The notes beneath the pieces were generated by a model. It saw only the letters and a list, made by a program, of their open reading frames with translations. It had not been told where the DNA came from and made no database searches. From Thermoplasmatales archaeon (lineage in GTDB: Archaea; Thermoplasmatota; E2; DHVEG-1), in assembly GCA_023128855.1 (NCBI GenBank), contig JAGMDE010000067.1, positions 1 through 11,245 on the forward strand: DNA of 11,245 nucleotides. The letters run 5' to 3'. Shown in pieces: positions 1 through 7,833 of the stretch. Made by a program: the position numbers and the translations under genes. Positions within the stretch are counted from its first letter, which is position 1; each line of letters opens with the position of its first letter.

Positions 1-113
1 TGGCTGACATATTGATATGGCTTGCGCTGTTTGGAGTGGTAAAAAAAGATCACTTAGTTACATCTAAGTTGTTCGGAACAATTCTTTACACTATTGATCC
101 AGGTGGAGGTTAG
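1..113 (+). CDS. 3' end of an unidentified protein (partial, truncated by window edge)
   Basis: An open frame enters from the left edge (codons from base 3) and ends at TAG 111-113, giving 36 residues. It begins with a hydrophobic stretch (ILIWLALFGVV), continues with a lysine-bearing segment, then a second mildly hydrophobic run, and ends in Gly-Gly-Gly. It is the only frame on either strand that stays open across bases 1-110, which favours it being real, but 36 open codons can occur by chance. The composition suggests the end of a membrane protein or a hydrophobic core strand. I do not recognise the family. Confidence 0.4.
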   Translation, partial: ADILIWLALFGVVKKDHLVTSKLFGTILYTIDPGGG

Positions 114-196
114 CAAGTATGCTATCCAGCTTTTATACAAATATTTAGATTAGTTTAGAATAGATTTCTATCTCACTTTTTTGCTATTTTTTAGGA

Positions 197-258
197 ATTA
201 TTACCTGTTTATCTCTATTTTTATCACCGATTTACTTATGTAGAAACACGGTAGTAAT
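197..258. repeat. Long imperfect inverted repeat in the gap before aglB
   Basis: Bases 197-210 (ATTATTACCTGTTT) can pair with 244-258 (AAACACGGTAGTAAT). This gives 14 base pairs including one G-U, with a single bulged C at 249 and a ~33-base loop. It lies 84 bases after the upstream stop codon and more than 60 bases before the aglB TATA-like box. It could therefore be a 3'-end structure of the upstream transcript, a protein-binding palindrome, or part of a small RNA. The rest of the 114-370 gap is AT-rich without another gene that I can support. Confidence 0.4.
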
Positions 259-320
259 AGATTTTAATACAAAATCGTCATTTCAAATTCTACTTTCGGA
301 GATACTGGTTTATAGATAAG

Positions 321-330
321 TTATTTATAA
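321..330 (+). promoter_or_regulatory. TATA-like box of aglB
   Basis: TTATTTATAA is centred about 45 bases before the aglB ATG. With the usual archaeal distance of ~25 bases from box to start site, transcription would begin near 350 and leave a leader of about 20 bases, enough for the Shine-Dalgarno at 361-366. The surrounding AT-richness makes chance matches common. Confidence 0.45.
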
Positions 331-360
331 GACTACAGATTTACGGTTGTGATTATTTCT

Positions 361-366
361 AGGTGA
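361..366 (+). promoter_or_regulatory. Ribosome binding site of aglB
   Basis: AGGTGA matches the anti-Shine-Dalgarno of archaeal 16S rRNA and sits 4 bases before the ATG at 371. It supports that start over the later in-frame ATGs at codons 13 and 21. Confidence 0.7.
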
Positions 367-370
367 ATCA

Positions 371-3300
371 ATGCGAAAGAGGGCACAACAAAGGTTCAAA
401 CCAAGGATGGAAACCCCTAAACACGTTGTAATGCAAAAGCAACCAAAAATAGAAACAAAACCATCTAGCGTTAAAAGAAATTACTGGATAGCAATCTCAC
501 TAATTGGAATATTTTTGCTTGTCCTTTTTTTTAATGCATATTTTAATATCACTAGTGAAATTTCAATTAATCCAGAAGGAGATAACCTTGCTCGGTACTA
601 TCTATCTGGACCTGACCCTTATTATAATATGAGACTTGTAGAGACAACTTATCAAACTGGTAGCTATCCTTACTATTCAGAAACAGATCCGCTGCTTAAC
701 TATCCTCTCGGCGCAAGTGGAGGGAGAGCTCCTTTATTTAACATGATGGCTCTTGGCTTCAGTAGAATTCTTACGCCATTCATGAATGAGATTGATGCCA
801 TTGGTTATTCAATGCAATTCATACCTGCTCTTTTCGGTGCACTTCTAATATTCCCAGTTTATTTCATAGGAAAAGAACTTTTCAACAGAAAAGCAGCAAT
901 AATTGGAGCTTTGTTTATTGCAATAATACCTATTCATCTTAGCTCAGGTCACGGTTCTGCATATGCACTTTTTGACCACGATTCTTTTAACCTTTTGTTA
1001 TTTTTCTTAACCTTCTTTTTCTTTATTAAAAGCCTTAAGGAAAAAAATCTATCAAAATCAGTATTATATGCAATTCTTGGAGGTATACCTCTCGCTGCTT
1101 TGTCTATGACGTGGGTAGAAGCTCAGTATCTCTATGTCGTGATTGCAATCTATGCATTTGTTCAAATGTTTGTAGATATTTTTACTAATAAAATCGATAG
1201 ATCACTGCTGTTGACATCTTCGATTGTTTTATTTTCAGGTTATCTAATTTCTTTGCCTGTTACCGGTAGTAAAGGTAACATTATCGATCTTAACACAGAG
1301 CTGTTCTTATGTTTAGCTGTTACAGCTTTTGGCGTTGCTTACTATATCTTTGGCAGAAGAAAAATCCCATGGACCTTATCTTTACCAACTGTCTTCACAA
1401 TTGGAGCCGCTGGATTAATCTTCCTTTATTTCATCGAACCTTTATCAAATACTTTTCATTTTCTTGCACCTCTTCAAAGATTTTCAACAGTTCTATTTGG
1501 CTCAGGTATTTATGGTAACAAAGTATCAATTACTATTGCAGAGGCTAATACTTATCAAATTAGCCATACAGTAATGTCATTTGGCCCTTCACTTTATTGG
1601 CTTGCGTTTGGCGGATTGGTGTTTTTAATATGGCAATATTACAAAAATAAAGTTAGACGGGATTATCTCTTTATTATCATTTTATTCATTGTAAATCTAT
1701 GGCTTGCAGGCACTGCTGGCCGTTTTCTAAATGATATGGTTCCGTTAATAGCAATACTTGGCGGATGGGCAGTTTGGTTATTTATTGATTGGCTCGATTA
1801 TAAACAAATGATAAGAAATATAAAGAGTGCAGGTGGAGGATTCCATGGCATGCGTCGAGGAATAAAATTCCTTCACATTTTTGGTATCCTTTTCATTGCA
1901 TTTTTAGTAATACTTCCAAATGTTTTTGTTGCGTTTGACGCAGCAATTCCAAGTACTGGAAAACTAAAAGATGATGGTGAAAATTGGACAACACTTAAAG
2001 GATATATGCATGGTGATGATAGCTATCGTGGTGCATTTGGAGTACAAGTTATTAAGGAAAGATTTTGGGCTCATGCACTCAAATGGCTAAGTGAACAAGA
2101 CACCGAAATTGAAGATCCCTCTCAACGACCTGCATTTATATCATGGTGGGACTACGGATTTTATGAAGTTGCCTTAGGTGGGCATCCTACTGTTGCAGAT
2201 AACTTCCAGGACGGTATTCCGCCTGCTGCTAACTTCCATACTGCAACTAGTGAAGAAGAGGCAGTAGCTGTTTGGATTGTCAGATTACTTGAAGGTAATA
2301 GACACTTTAACGGCGGACTAACAGATGAAGTAGTTGACCTTCTAACTCATTATATGGGTGAAAAAAATGCAAATAATATAGCAAAATGGATGAATGAAGG
2401 TGTTTCTCCTTCTACTGGAAAACCAATTGGCGCCGAATATGATGAAGAAATCAGTAAAGAGTATACAGAGGGCCAACAATATGCAATTAATCCAGTTTAC
2501 CATGATATAGTCGGGCTTTTAATTAACCAGTCATTTGATGAAGAAGCTAATAGAACAATTGGACTTAATGATGAAGGAATAACTTGGCTTTATCACGACC
2601 TTCAGGAGCTAACTGATTGGAGTATTCGTTATTACGGTGTTGAAGGTTATGATAAACAAATTTTCAACATTTTTGGATTCTTATCAGATAAAAGTGTCCT
2701 TATGATTAATGGAGTGGGGGATGATTTTATCGAAATAAAATATAAAGGATATGAATTCAATCCAGATACTGGGGAAAAAACTTCCGGCGATCTTATATGG
2801 GAAGCAGATGAAGTTATAAACTGGAGCCCAGAGGACAGAAAAAACAAAGCTATTGAGGGTCCAGTGCAAATATATAAAGATCCTTATTTTGAGACAATGT
2901 TTTATAGGACATATATTGGTCCATATGACCTAAACGAAGATGGCAGTAAAAAAGAATACTTATATCAGCTCCCATGTGTTAATATGAAGCATTTTTATGT
3001 TGAATATTTTTCAGATCTATCTCAACATCCATATTATGATACAGGTAAGGCTGCTGTTGTAATAGCTAAATATTACGAAGGAGCCTATGTTAATGGGACA
3101 GTCACATTTAATGGATATCCAGTTGATGCTCAGTTAGCAGTCCAGAAAAATGTTAGATATCATCCTGAATATATAGAGGCAATTGACCATGATAAAACCA
3201 ACACTGACGAAAATGGGAATTTTTCTCTAATTGCCGGAGCGGGCGCTTTCCTTGAATTACGAAGAAACTATCCTCAAGAGATTAGGCCATTTGCAATTTT

Positions 3301-4561
3301 AAATATCACCTTTGATGGAGAAAATGGTACTGAAACAGCACCGATTACTGATGAAGATGCAATGAGAAAAGGAAGTAATTATGAACGTATGCTAAATATA
3401 ACAATTGAGCCTGCCGTAATTGAAGGGCATTTTTATGTTGATGATGACTATGATGGTACTTACAACACCTCCGTTGATACTCCATTACAAAACGTCAATA
3501 TTTCAATATATGATATAGGAGATATAAGAGCTCCTGTTGTAACGGCAGAAACTGATGAATCTGGATTTTACAATACTTCAGGCTTATTACCTGGTTTTTA
3601 TTATATTAGAGCAGAGCAAAATGGCTTTATTATAGGTGAACAATTGGCTGAGTTATACCAGTTTGACAATTATTATAATATATCACAATTGGCACATTCC
3701 GCAGTCAAGGGTAAGGTTTATTATGAAGACAATACAATACCTGCTGCTTCAGTAAACCTTACTTATAAGAGAATGGATCTCCAAGGAAATGTAGAAGAAA
3801 AATTATTTGTTGATACTGCTGTGACAGATAGCAATGGAGAATATGAATTTTCAAAAACTCTCATTCCTGGAGAATATGATTTGAGTGTTATATCACAAGA
3901 TAACCATTATGTAGCGGAAGAAGAAATATCATTATCGACAAACGAAACATTAGAGTATAATATTTCATTATATTTGAAACCAGTAACTGTATCGGGGGCT
4001 CTCACTTTTAATGGGGCAGGTGCAGAGAATGTTGAAGTTGCTTTCATTCCGGATCCGCCTGAAAATAATACCGCTGTTCAAGACATAGTAGCTAGTGGTG
4101 AAGATGGAAGTTATACAATTGATTTGACACCAGGTAATTACAGTGTTATTGTTAACCACAAAGAACAAGCTACATTAGTTTACAATTATACAGGTACATT
4201 AAATGTTGGTAAAGGTGATGAACCAATAACTCTTGATATTCCTTTGAATAAATATTCTGCAACTGTAAGTGGTACAACCACATATGATGGAGAAAGCATG
4301 GGTCTTATTGGATTAGAGTTTAGTCCTGATGCTGCGGCTTCAAACAATACTGCTCTACGTGCTATAGTTGCTTCAGATGAAAATGGTGTGTATACTGCAG
4401 AGCTTAATCCTGGACAATACAGATTAGAAGCTGAAGGTGAGACTTTCGAGGAAGGCGGTCAGAATTATACATATAAATTTACCGGAACATTTATAGTTAC
4501 TGATGATGAAATAATCTCTGGCAAAACATACAATGTTGTAATGGTGAAAACTGAAACTTAA
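371..4561 (+). CDS. aglB: Archaeal oligosaccharyltransferase AglB (STT3 family) with a long C-terminal beta-domain tail
   Basis: Transfers the lipid-linked glycan to Asn of N-X-S/T sequons on the outer face of the cytoplasmic membrane. Visible: a basic cytoplasmic N-terminus (1-38); a first membrane segment (39-59); the first acidic motif DPYYNMR (82-88); the second acidic motif in FDHDSF (D202, D204); many membrane segments to ~520; the TIxE motif TIAE (388-391) and AGRFLND (R451) of the external-loop/membrane core. The soluble catalytic domain follows from ~530, with the signature WWDYG at 592-596. STT3 homology fades near 895. Residues ~900-1396 form about five beta-sandwich-like domains (900-1011, 1012-1108, 1109-1204, 1205-1294, 1295-1396) resembling SdrD-B/carboxypeptidase-regulatory folds; domain 2 has an Asp-rich loop typical of calcium-binding SdrD-B repeats. 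Archaeal AglB proteins usually have about 800-1000 residues, so this is long. The frame is intact, with its own promoter and Shine-Dalgarno. Confidence 0.95.
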   Translation: MRKRAQQRFKPRMETPKHVVMQKQPKIETKPSSVKRNYWIAISLIGIFLLVLFFNAYFNITSEISINPEGDNLARYYLSGPDPYYNMRLVETTYQTGSYPYYSETDPLLNYPLGASGGRAPLFNMMALGFSRILTPFMNEIDAIGYSMQFIPALFGALLIFPVYFIGKELFNRKAAIIGALFIAIIPIHLSSGHGSAYALFDHDSFNLLLFFLTFFFFIKSLKEKNLSKSVLYAILGGIPLAALSMTWVEAQYLYVVIAIYAFVQMFVDIFTNKIDRSLLLTSSIVLFSGYLISLPVTGSKGNIIDLNTELFLCLAVTAFGVAYYIFGRRKIPWTLSLPTVFTIGAAGLIFLYFIEPLSNTFHFLAPLQRFSTVLFGSGIYGNKVSITIAEANTYQISHTVMSFGPSLYWLAFGGLVFLIWQYYKNKVRRDYLFIIILFIVNLWLAGTAGRFLNDMVPLIAILGGWAVWLFIDWLDYKQMIRNIKSAGGGFHGMRRGIKFLHIFGILFIAFLVILPNVFVAFDAAIPSTGKLKDDGENWTTLKGYMHGDDSYRGAFGVQVIKERFWAHALKWLSEQDTEIEDPSQRPAFISWWDYGFYEVALGGHPTVADNFQDGIPPAANFHTATSEEEAVAVWIVRLLEGNRHFNGGLTDEVVDLLTHYMGEKNANNIAKWMNEGVSPSTGKPIGAEYDEEISKEYTEGQQYAINPVYHDIVGLLINQSFDEEANRTIGLNDEGITWLYHDLQELTDWSIRYYGVEGYDKQIFNIFGFLSDKSVLMINGVGDDFIEIKYKGYEFNPDTGEKTSGDLIWEADEVINWSPEDRKNKAIEGPVQIYKDPYFETMFYRTYIGPYDLNEDGSKKEYLYQLPCVNMKHFYVEYFSDLSQHPYYDTGKAAVVIAKYYEGAYVNGTVTFNGYPVDAQLAVQKNVRYHPEYIEAIDHDKTNTDENGNFSLIAGAGAFLELRRNYPQEIRPFAILNITFDGENGTETAPITDEDAMRKGSNYERMLNITIEPAVIEGHFYVDDDYDGTYNTSVDTPLQNVNISIYDIGDIRAPVVTAETDESGFYNTSGLLPGFYYIRAEQNGFIIGEQLAELYQFDNYYNISQLAHSAVKGKVYYEDNTIPAASVNLTYKRMDLQGNVEEKLFVDTAVTDSNGEYEFSKTLIPGEYDLSVISQDNHYVAEEEISLSTNETLEYNISLYLKPVTVSGALTFNGAGAENVEVAFIPDPPENNTAVQDIVASGEDGSYTIDLTPGNYSVIVNHKEQATLVYNYTGTLNVGKGDEPITLDIPLNKYSATVSGTTTYDGESMGLIGLEFSPDAAASNNTALRAIVASDENGVYTAELNPGQYRLEAEGETFEEGGQNYTYKFTGTFIVTDDEIISGKTYNVVMVKTET
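3068..4558 (+). other. Tandem beta-sandwich domain tail of AglB, rich in N-glycosylation sequons
   Basis: Sub-gene region coding residues ~900-1396. Each unit has the pattern of a beta strand with V-x-G, a gap, 'TDENG-x-F/Y' and 'L-x-PG-x-Y' (for example TDSNGEYEF and PGEYDL; SDENGVYT and PGQYRL), as in carboxypeptidase-regulatory-like and SdrD-B domains. The last two units (1205-1294 and 1295-1396) are clearly duplicates. I count 17 N-X-S/T sequons and 40 Asn in this part. Domain limits are by eye. Facing outside the cell is inferred from AglB topology. Confidence 0.75.
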
Positions 4562-4573
4562 TAATAATTGACA

Positions 4574-4594
4574 GGTTAGTTGAAAATACTAACC
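4574..4594 (+). terminator. Hairpin after aglB
   Basis: GGTTAGT (4574-4580) and ACTAACC (4588-4594) form a perfect 7-bp stem with a 7-base loop, 12 bases past the aglB stop and followed by a T-rich stretch (4598-4605). It resembles an intrinsic terminator or mRNA 3'-end stabiliser. Archaeal termination relies mainly on T-runs, so the hairpin itself may serve processing. Confidence 0.5.
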
Positions 4595-4597
4595 AAA

Positions 4598-4606
4598 TTT
4601 TATTTA
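4598..4606 (+). promoter_or_regulatory. TATA-like box of the AMMECR1-pyrC group
   Basis: TTTTATTTA is centred ~28 bases before the ATG at 4631. With archaeal spacing, transcription would start at or next to the ATG, a leaderless mRNA. No Shine-Dalgarno precedes this ATG, which agrees. A second AT-rich run (TTTTAAAT, 4613-4620) is too close to act for this start. Confidence 0.4.
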
Positions 4607-4630
4607 ATGTTGTTTTAAATACTTCCTATT

Positions 4631-5239
4631 ATGCTTAGTTTGGATGAGGGTAAAAAAGCAGTTTCTTTTGCTAGAGGTGTAATTGAAAATCATGTTAAAA
4701 ACAATCCAACTCCATCTGCTGATCTAAAAGAAATATTTAATGAAAAACAAGGAGCCTTTGTAACAATTCATACATATCCAAATCACGATTTGCGAGGCTG
4801 CATAGGAATTCCACTACCAGTCATGCCTTTAAAAGATGCAATAATTGAGGGTGCAAAGTCAGCAACTAGGGATCCAAGATTTCCTCCTCTTGCTGAGAAT
4901 GAACTGGATAACATAATCATTGAGGTTACAATTTTGACTAAGCCAGAACTTATAGAAGTTGATCAGCCGCAGGATTACTTATCTAATATAGAGATAGGAC
5001 GGGATGGACTTATTGTTGAGCAAGGGTTTTTTAAGGGTTTACTTTTACCCCAGGTGCCCGTGGAACAAGAATGGAATAAAGAAGATTTCTTGTCTCATAC
5101 CTGTATAAAGGCAGGACTTATGCCAGATGCATGGTTTGATAAGAGCACAAAAATATCAAAATTTAGCGGACAAGTATTTACCGAATTAAAACCGAGAGGA
5201 GAGATTAAGGAGAAAAAATTAGATGGATCTGACGATTGA
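4631..5239 (+). CDS. AMMECR1 domain protein
   Basis: 202 residues, the usual size of the single-domain AMMECR1 family. Signatures: LRGCIG at 54-59 (the invariant family motif, with its Cys57), RDPRFPPL at 80-87, a 'LTKPELIE' strand, then GRDGLIVEQG and GLLLPQVPVEQEW in the C-terminal half and the KAGL segment. The biochemical role of AMMECR1 is not established. Its motif suggests an enzyme, and in many prokaryotes it accompanies Memo-like and radical SAM proteins (AmmeMemoRadiSam); neither partner is in this window. The gene overlaps pyrC by 17 bases, so the two are very probably co-transcribed and translationally coupled. Confidence 0.93.
   Translation: MLSLDEGKKAVSFARGVIENHVKNNPTPSADLKEIFNEKQGAFVTIHTYPNHDLRGCIGIPLPVMPLKDAIIEGAKSATRDPRFPPLAENELDNIIIEVTILTKPELIEVDQPQDYLSNIEIGRDGLIVEQGFFKGLLLPQVPVEQEWNKEDFLSHTCIKAGLMPDAWFDKSTKISKFSGQVFTELKPRGEIKEKKLDGSDD
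5207..5212 (+). promoter_or_regulatory. Ribosome binding site of pyrC inside the AMMECR1 gene
   Basis: AAGGAG lies 10 bases before the pyrC ATG at 5223, within the last codons of the AMMECR1 gene. It supports the overlapping start, as does the N-terminal beta-strand typical of dihydroorotases right after that ATG. Confidence 0.55.
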
Positions 5240-6506
5240 AGGAAAAGCATATTTTAACGGTTGTTTTAATGATTGCTGCATTGGAATTAAAAACGGTAAA
5301 ATATCTGAAATAAAGAAGATTTTGAAAGGTGATAAGCATCTTAATTTTGGAAATAAATTAATTTTACCTGCGGGGATAGACCTTCATGTTCATTTCCGCG
5401 ATCCTGGTATGACAAACAAAGAAGATTTTTCTACCGGCTCAATGGCTGCAGCTTTTGGCGGTATCTCTTGTGCTTTTGATATGCCTAATACAATTCCGCA
5501 GACTACAAGTTTGGAGAACCTTTCTGATAAAATTATTACAGCTGATAAAAAGTCGTATGTTGACTTCGGTGTCTACGTCGGTGTTATAGATGATAATATC
5601 AGCAACTTAGAGAAATTAGCAAAAAAATGTAGTGGGTTTAAAATCTATCTCGGAAGTTCAACGATCGCATTAGCCTTTGATAAAAGAAAGCTAAGAAAAG
5701 CATTAGAAACAATTTCAAAGACAGATAAACTTGTTTTGTTTCATGCTGAAGATGAAGAATTACTGATTAAAAACAAAGGAGTCGAGAATAACATAGTTGA
5801 TCATCTACATTTACGACCATCTGTTTGTGAGGAAACTTCGATAAAACATATTATTCAAGCTTCACAGGGATTAAATTTGAAGGCACATATTTGCCATCTT
5901 TCTTCAATAGAAGGGCTTGAACTTCTGAAAAAACGACCTAACAATATATCCTGTGGTGTAACACCGCATCATTCCTTATTAAGTGCTGATAAACCTATTG
6001 GTTCGCAAACTTTCTACAAGGTTAATCCTCCTATTCGTTCAAGTTTTGATAAAGAATCTCTCTTTAACGCAACTAAAAACGGTATTATCGATGTTATAGA
6101 ATCAGATCATGCCCCGCATACTAAAGACGAAAAAGATGCAGAGTTTAATGATGCACCTTCAGGGCTCCCAGGCGTGGAAACAATGTTTCCATTATTTTTA
6201 CGTCTAGCAAAGAAAGAAGTATTTCAATTCCCGAGAGTAATTTCTCTTTTATGTCAAAGGCCTGCTGATTTACTAAATATTCCTAAGGGTAAGATTGAAG
6301 TTGGAAGAGATGCAGATTTAATAGTTGTAGATCTTAAGAATGAAGTTAGAATCAAATCCGACAAGTTACATTCAAAATGTGGCTGGACTCCATTTGAAGA
6401 CTGGCCTGCGATATTCCCATCAAATGTTTTCATCAGGGGAGAAAAGATTATAGAGGATAATGAAATCCAGGTGAGTCAAGGATTTGGCAAGTTTGTTGGT
6501 GCTTAG
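5223..6506 (+). CDS. pyrC: Dihydroorotase
   Basis: Cytoplasmic zinc amidohydrolase that cyclises N-carbamoyl-L-aspartate to L-dihydroorotate, third step of de novo pyrimidine synthesis. 427 residues, normal for the long (type I) form. Metal and substrate residues are in order: HVHFRDPG with H55, H57 and R59; DMPNT (86-90); K140 in FKIYLGSS as candidate carboxylated lysine; H174 in FHAED; HICHLSS (H222, H225); TPHH (249-250); KVNPPIR (266-272); and SDHAPH, with D295 as the expected catalytic acid/base. SGLPGVET (313-320) is the typical late loop, and GRDADLIVVD (361-370) is the usual C-terminal beta-domain return. All key residues are present, so the enzyme should be active. It is followed after 3 bases by the COG2426-type gene. 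Confidence 0.95.
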   Translation: MDLTIEGKAYFNGCFNDCCIGIKNGKISEIKKILKGDKHLNFGNKLILPAGIDLHVHFRDPGMTNKEDFSTGSMAAAFGGISCAFDMPNTIPQTTSLENLSDKIITADKKSYVDFGVYVGVIDDNISNLEKLAKKCSGFKIYLGSSTIALAFDKRKLRKALETISKTDKLVLFHAEDEELLIKNKGVENNIVDHLHLRPSVCEETSIKHIIQASQGLNLKAHICHLSSIEGLELLKKRPNNISCGVTPHHSLLSADKPIGSQTFYKVNPPIRSSFDKESLFNATKNGIIDVIESDHAPHTKDEKDAEFNDAPSGLPGVETMFPLFLRLAKKEVFQFPRVISLLCQRPADLLNIPKGKIEVGRDADLIVVDLKNEVRIKSDKLHSKCGWTPFEDWPAIFPSNVFIRGEKIIEDNEIQVSQGFGKFVGA

Positions 6507-6509
6507 ATT

Positions 6510-6995
6510 ATGTTTGGAACGTTTCCTATTTGGTTTTGGATTTTTTTCACTTCTATGATTCCGTGGTGGGAATCACGTTATGCAATACCTGCAGCTATGC
6601 TTTATTTTAATTGGGAATGGTGGCAGGCGCTTCCTATAGCCGTTATTGGAAACATGCTTCCAATTCCGTTTATTTTACTGTTTTTCCATTTAGTTGAAAA
6701 GTTCCTTAGAAATTATAAAACTTGGACAAGATTTATGGATTGGCTTTTTGCAAAAACTAGAAAAAGAGCAGATAGTAAGATACGAAGATATGAATATATT
6801 GGGCTTATATTGTTTGTAGCAATACCTTTGCCCTTTACTGGTGCTTGGACTGGTGCTCTTATTGCTTATCTTTTTGATTTGAAATTTACTAAATCTCTTA
6901 TTACAATATTTATTGGAGTGCTTATCGTAGCTTTTATTATGATAGCTTTGACGTTGTTTTTTGGAAATATATTTGGATATTCGTTTAGTTGTTAA
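6510..6995 (+). CDS. COG2426-type small integral membrane protein (annotated elsewhere as 'small multidrug export protein')
   Basis: 161 residues, usual for the family. About four membrane segments (roughly 5-20, 38-60, 96-122, 128-154) with a basic cytoplasmic-type loop at 64-94. Conserved family features: E21-x-R23 followed by AIP (25-27) near the first segment, IGNMLPIP (46-53), and PLPFTGAW (106-113) before a small-residue helix. The 'multidrug export' name in databases is weakly founded; the paired polar/proline re-entrant motifs resemble DedA-like membrane proteins, but that link is my inference. It starts 3 bases after the pyrC stop and ends 15 bases before the IMPase gene, so it belongs to the same transcript. 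Substrate unknown. Confidence 0.85.
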   Translation: MFGTFPIWFWIFFTSMIPWWESRYAIPAAMLYFNWEWWQALPIAVIGNMLPIPFILLFFHLVEKFLRNYKTWTRFMDWLFAKTRKRADSKIRRYEYIGLILFVAIPLPFTGAWTGALIAYLFDLKFTKSLITIFIGVLIVAFIMIALTLFFGNIFGYSFSC

Positions 6996-7010
6996 ATTGT
7001 AGGTATAGCT

Positions 7011-7790
7011 ATGGATGAAGAAATAAAATTGCTAGCTCATAAAACCGCCGAAACTGTTGCAAGAAAAGTTAAAAAAGCAAATTCTACTGATTTTTTAAAA
7101 TTTGGAAATAACGTAGGTCTTGGTGCTGATGGAACAGTTACAAAATATGTTGATAAACTAGCGGAAGATGCTGCAATCAATTATCTAAATAAATCAAAAA
7201 CAAAAGTTAATGTTCTTAGTGAGGAAATAGGCTTTTTAGATAATGGCGCAGATTATACTTTTGTTTTAGATCCTATTGATGGTACTCGTAATGCCTATAG
7301 AGGGATACCATTTTATTCTGTTTCAATTGCTATTGGGAAATCAACATTGAGTGATGTTGAATATGGAATCGTTAAGAACATACCATCCGGAGATGTTTTT
7401 ACTGCGGAAAAAAGTCATGGAGCTTTTTTAAACGGTAATAAAATTGGCACACCAGAAATTCCTGACAAAGAACCTCTTTCATCTCTTTCCTTAGGTAAGA
7501 ATTATGATAAAGTGACAATTTCTCTTGCAAAGAAAGATAAAGTTCGTTCTTTAGGTTCTGCGTCTCTTGAGATGTGTATGGTTGCGACTGGTGCGCTTGA
7601 TTATTATGTCGTTGGTAAGGAGTACATTCGTATAATTGATATAGCTGCTTCTACTCTTATTTTAAGAGAAGCTGGAGGGATTGTTACAAATGTTTTTGGT
7701 GAAGAACTTGACATGCCTTTTAGTTTGGATGAAAGAAGTAGTGTAGTTGCAGCTTGTAGTGAAGAAGTAATTAAAAAAATCATTTCTTAA
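7011..7790 (+). CDS. Inositol-1-monophosphatase / fructose-1,6-bisphosphatase family protein
   Basis: Mg-dependent sugar-phosphate phosphatase of the IMPase superfamily. 259 residues, the normal archaeal size. Motifs: TVTKYVDKLAED (42-53, with D48); LSEE (69-72; E71 is the expected metal ligand); DPIDGTRNA (87-95; D87 and D90 metal ligands, T92 activating the water); and RIIDIAASTLILREAGG (207-223; D210). The family's usual WDxAA motif is here IDIAA, keeping the Asp. Characterised archaeal members act on both fructose-1,6-bisphosphate and inositol-1-phosphate, so the role may be gluconeogenesis or inositol production for archaeal phosphatidylinositol; sequence alone does not decide. It is probably the last gene of the AMMECR1-pyrC group. 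Only a weak purine-rich AGGTA (7000-7004) precedes the ATG. Confidence 0.9.
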   Translation: MDEEIKLLAHKTAETVARKVKKANSTDFLKFGNNVGLGADGTVTKYVDKLAEDAAINYLNKSKTKVNVLSEEIGFLDNGADYTFVLDPIDGTRNAYRGIPFYSVSIAIGKSTLSDVEYGIVKNIPSGDVFTAEKSHGAFLNGNKIGTPEIPDKEPLSSLSLGKNYDKVTISLAKKDKVRSLGSASLEMCMVATGALDYYVVGKEYIRIIDIAASTLILREAGGIVTNVFGEELDMPFSLDERSSVVAACSEEVIKKIIS

Positions 7791-7833
7791 ACAATTTTTC
7801 TCCTTATAACTCAAATTAACCTAATGGACATCA

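Noticed and set aside
2647..4168. Minus-strand open frames inside aglB
   Set aside because: They are short, lack recognisable motifs and lie within a frame whose protein has clear domain structure.
371..4561. Possible fusion of two genes or frameshift at the end of the AglB catalytic part
   Set aside because: The frame is continuous, base composition does not change, and no ribosome site or stop remnant is seen near 3050; a genuine multidomain protein is simpler.
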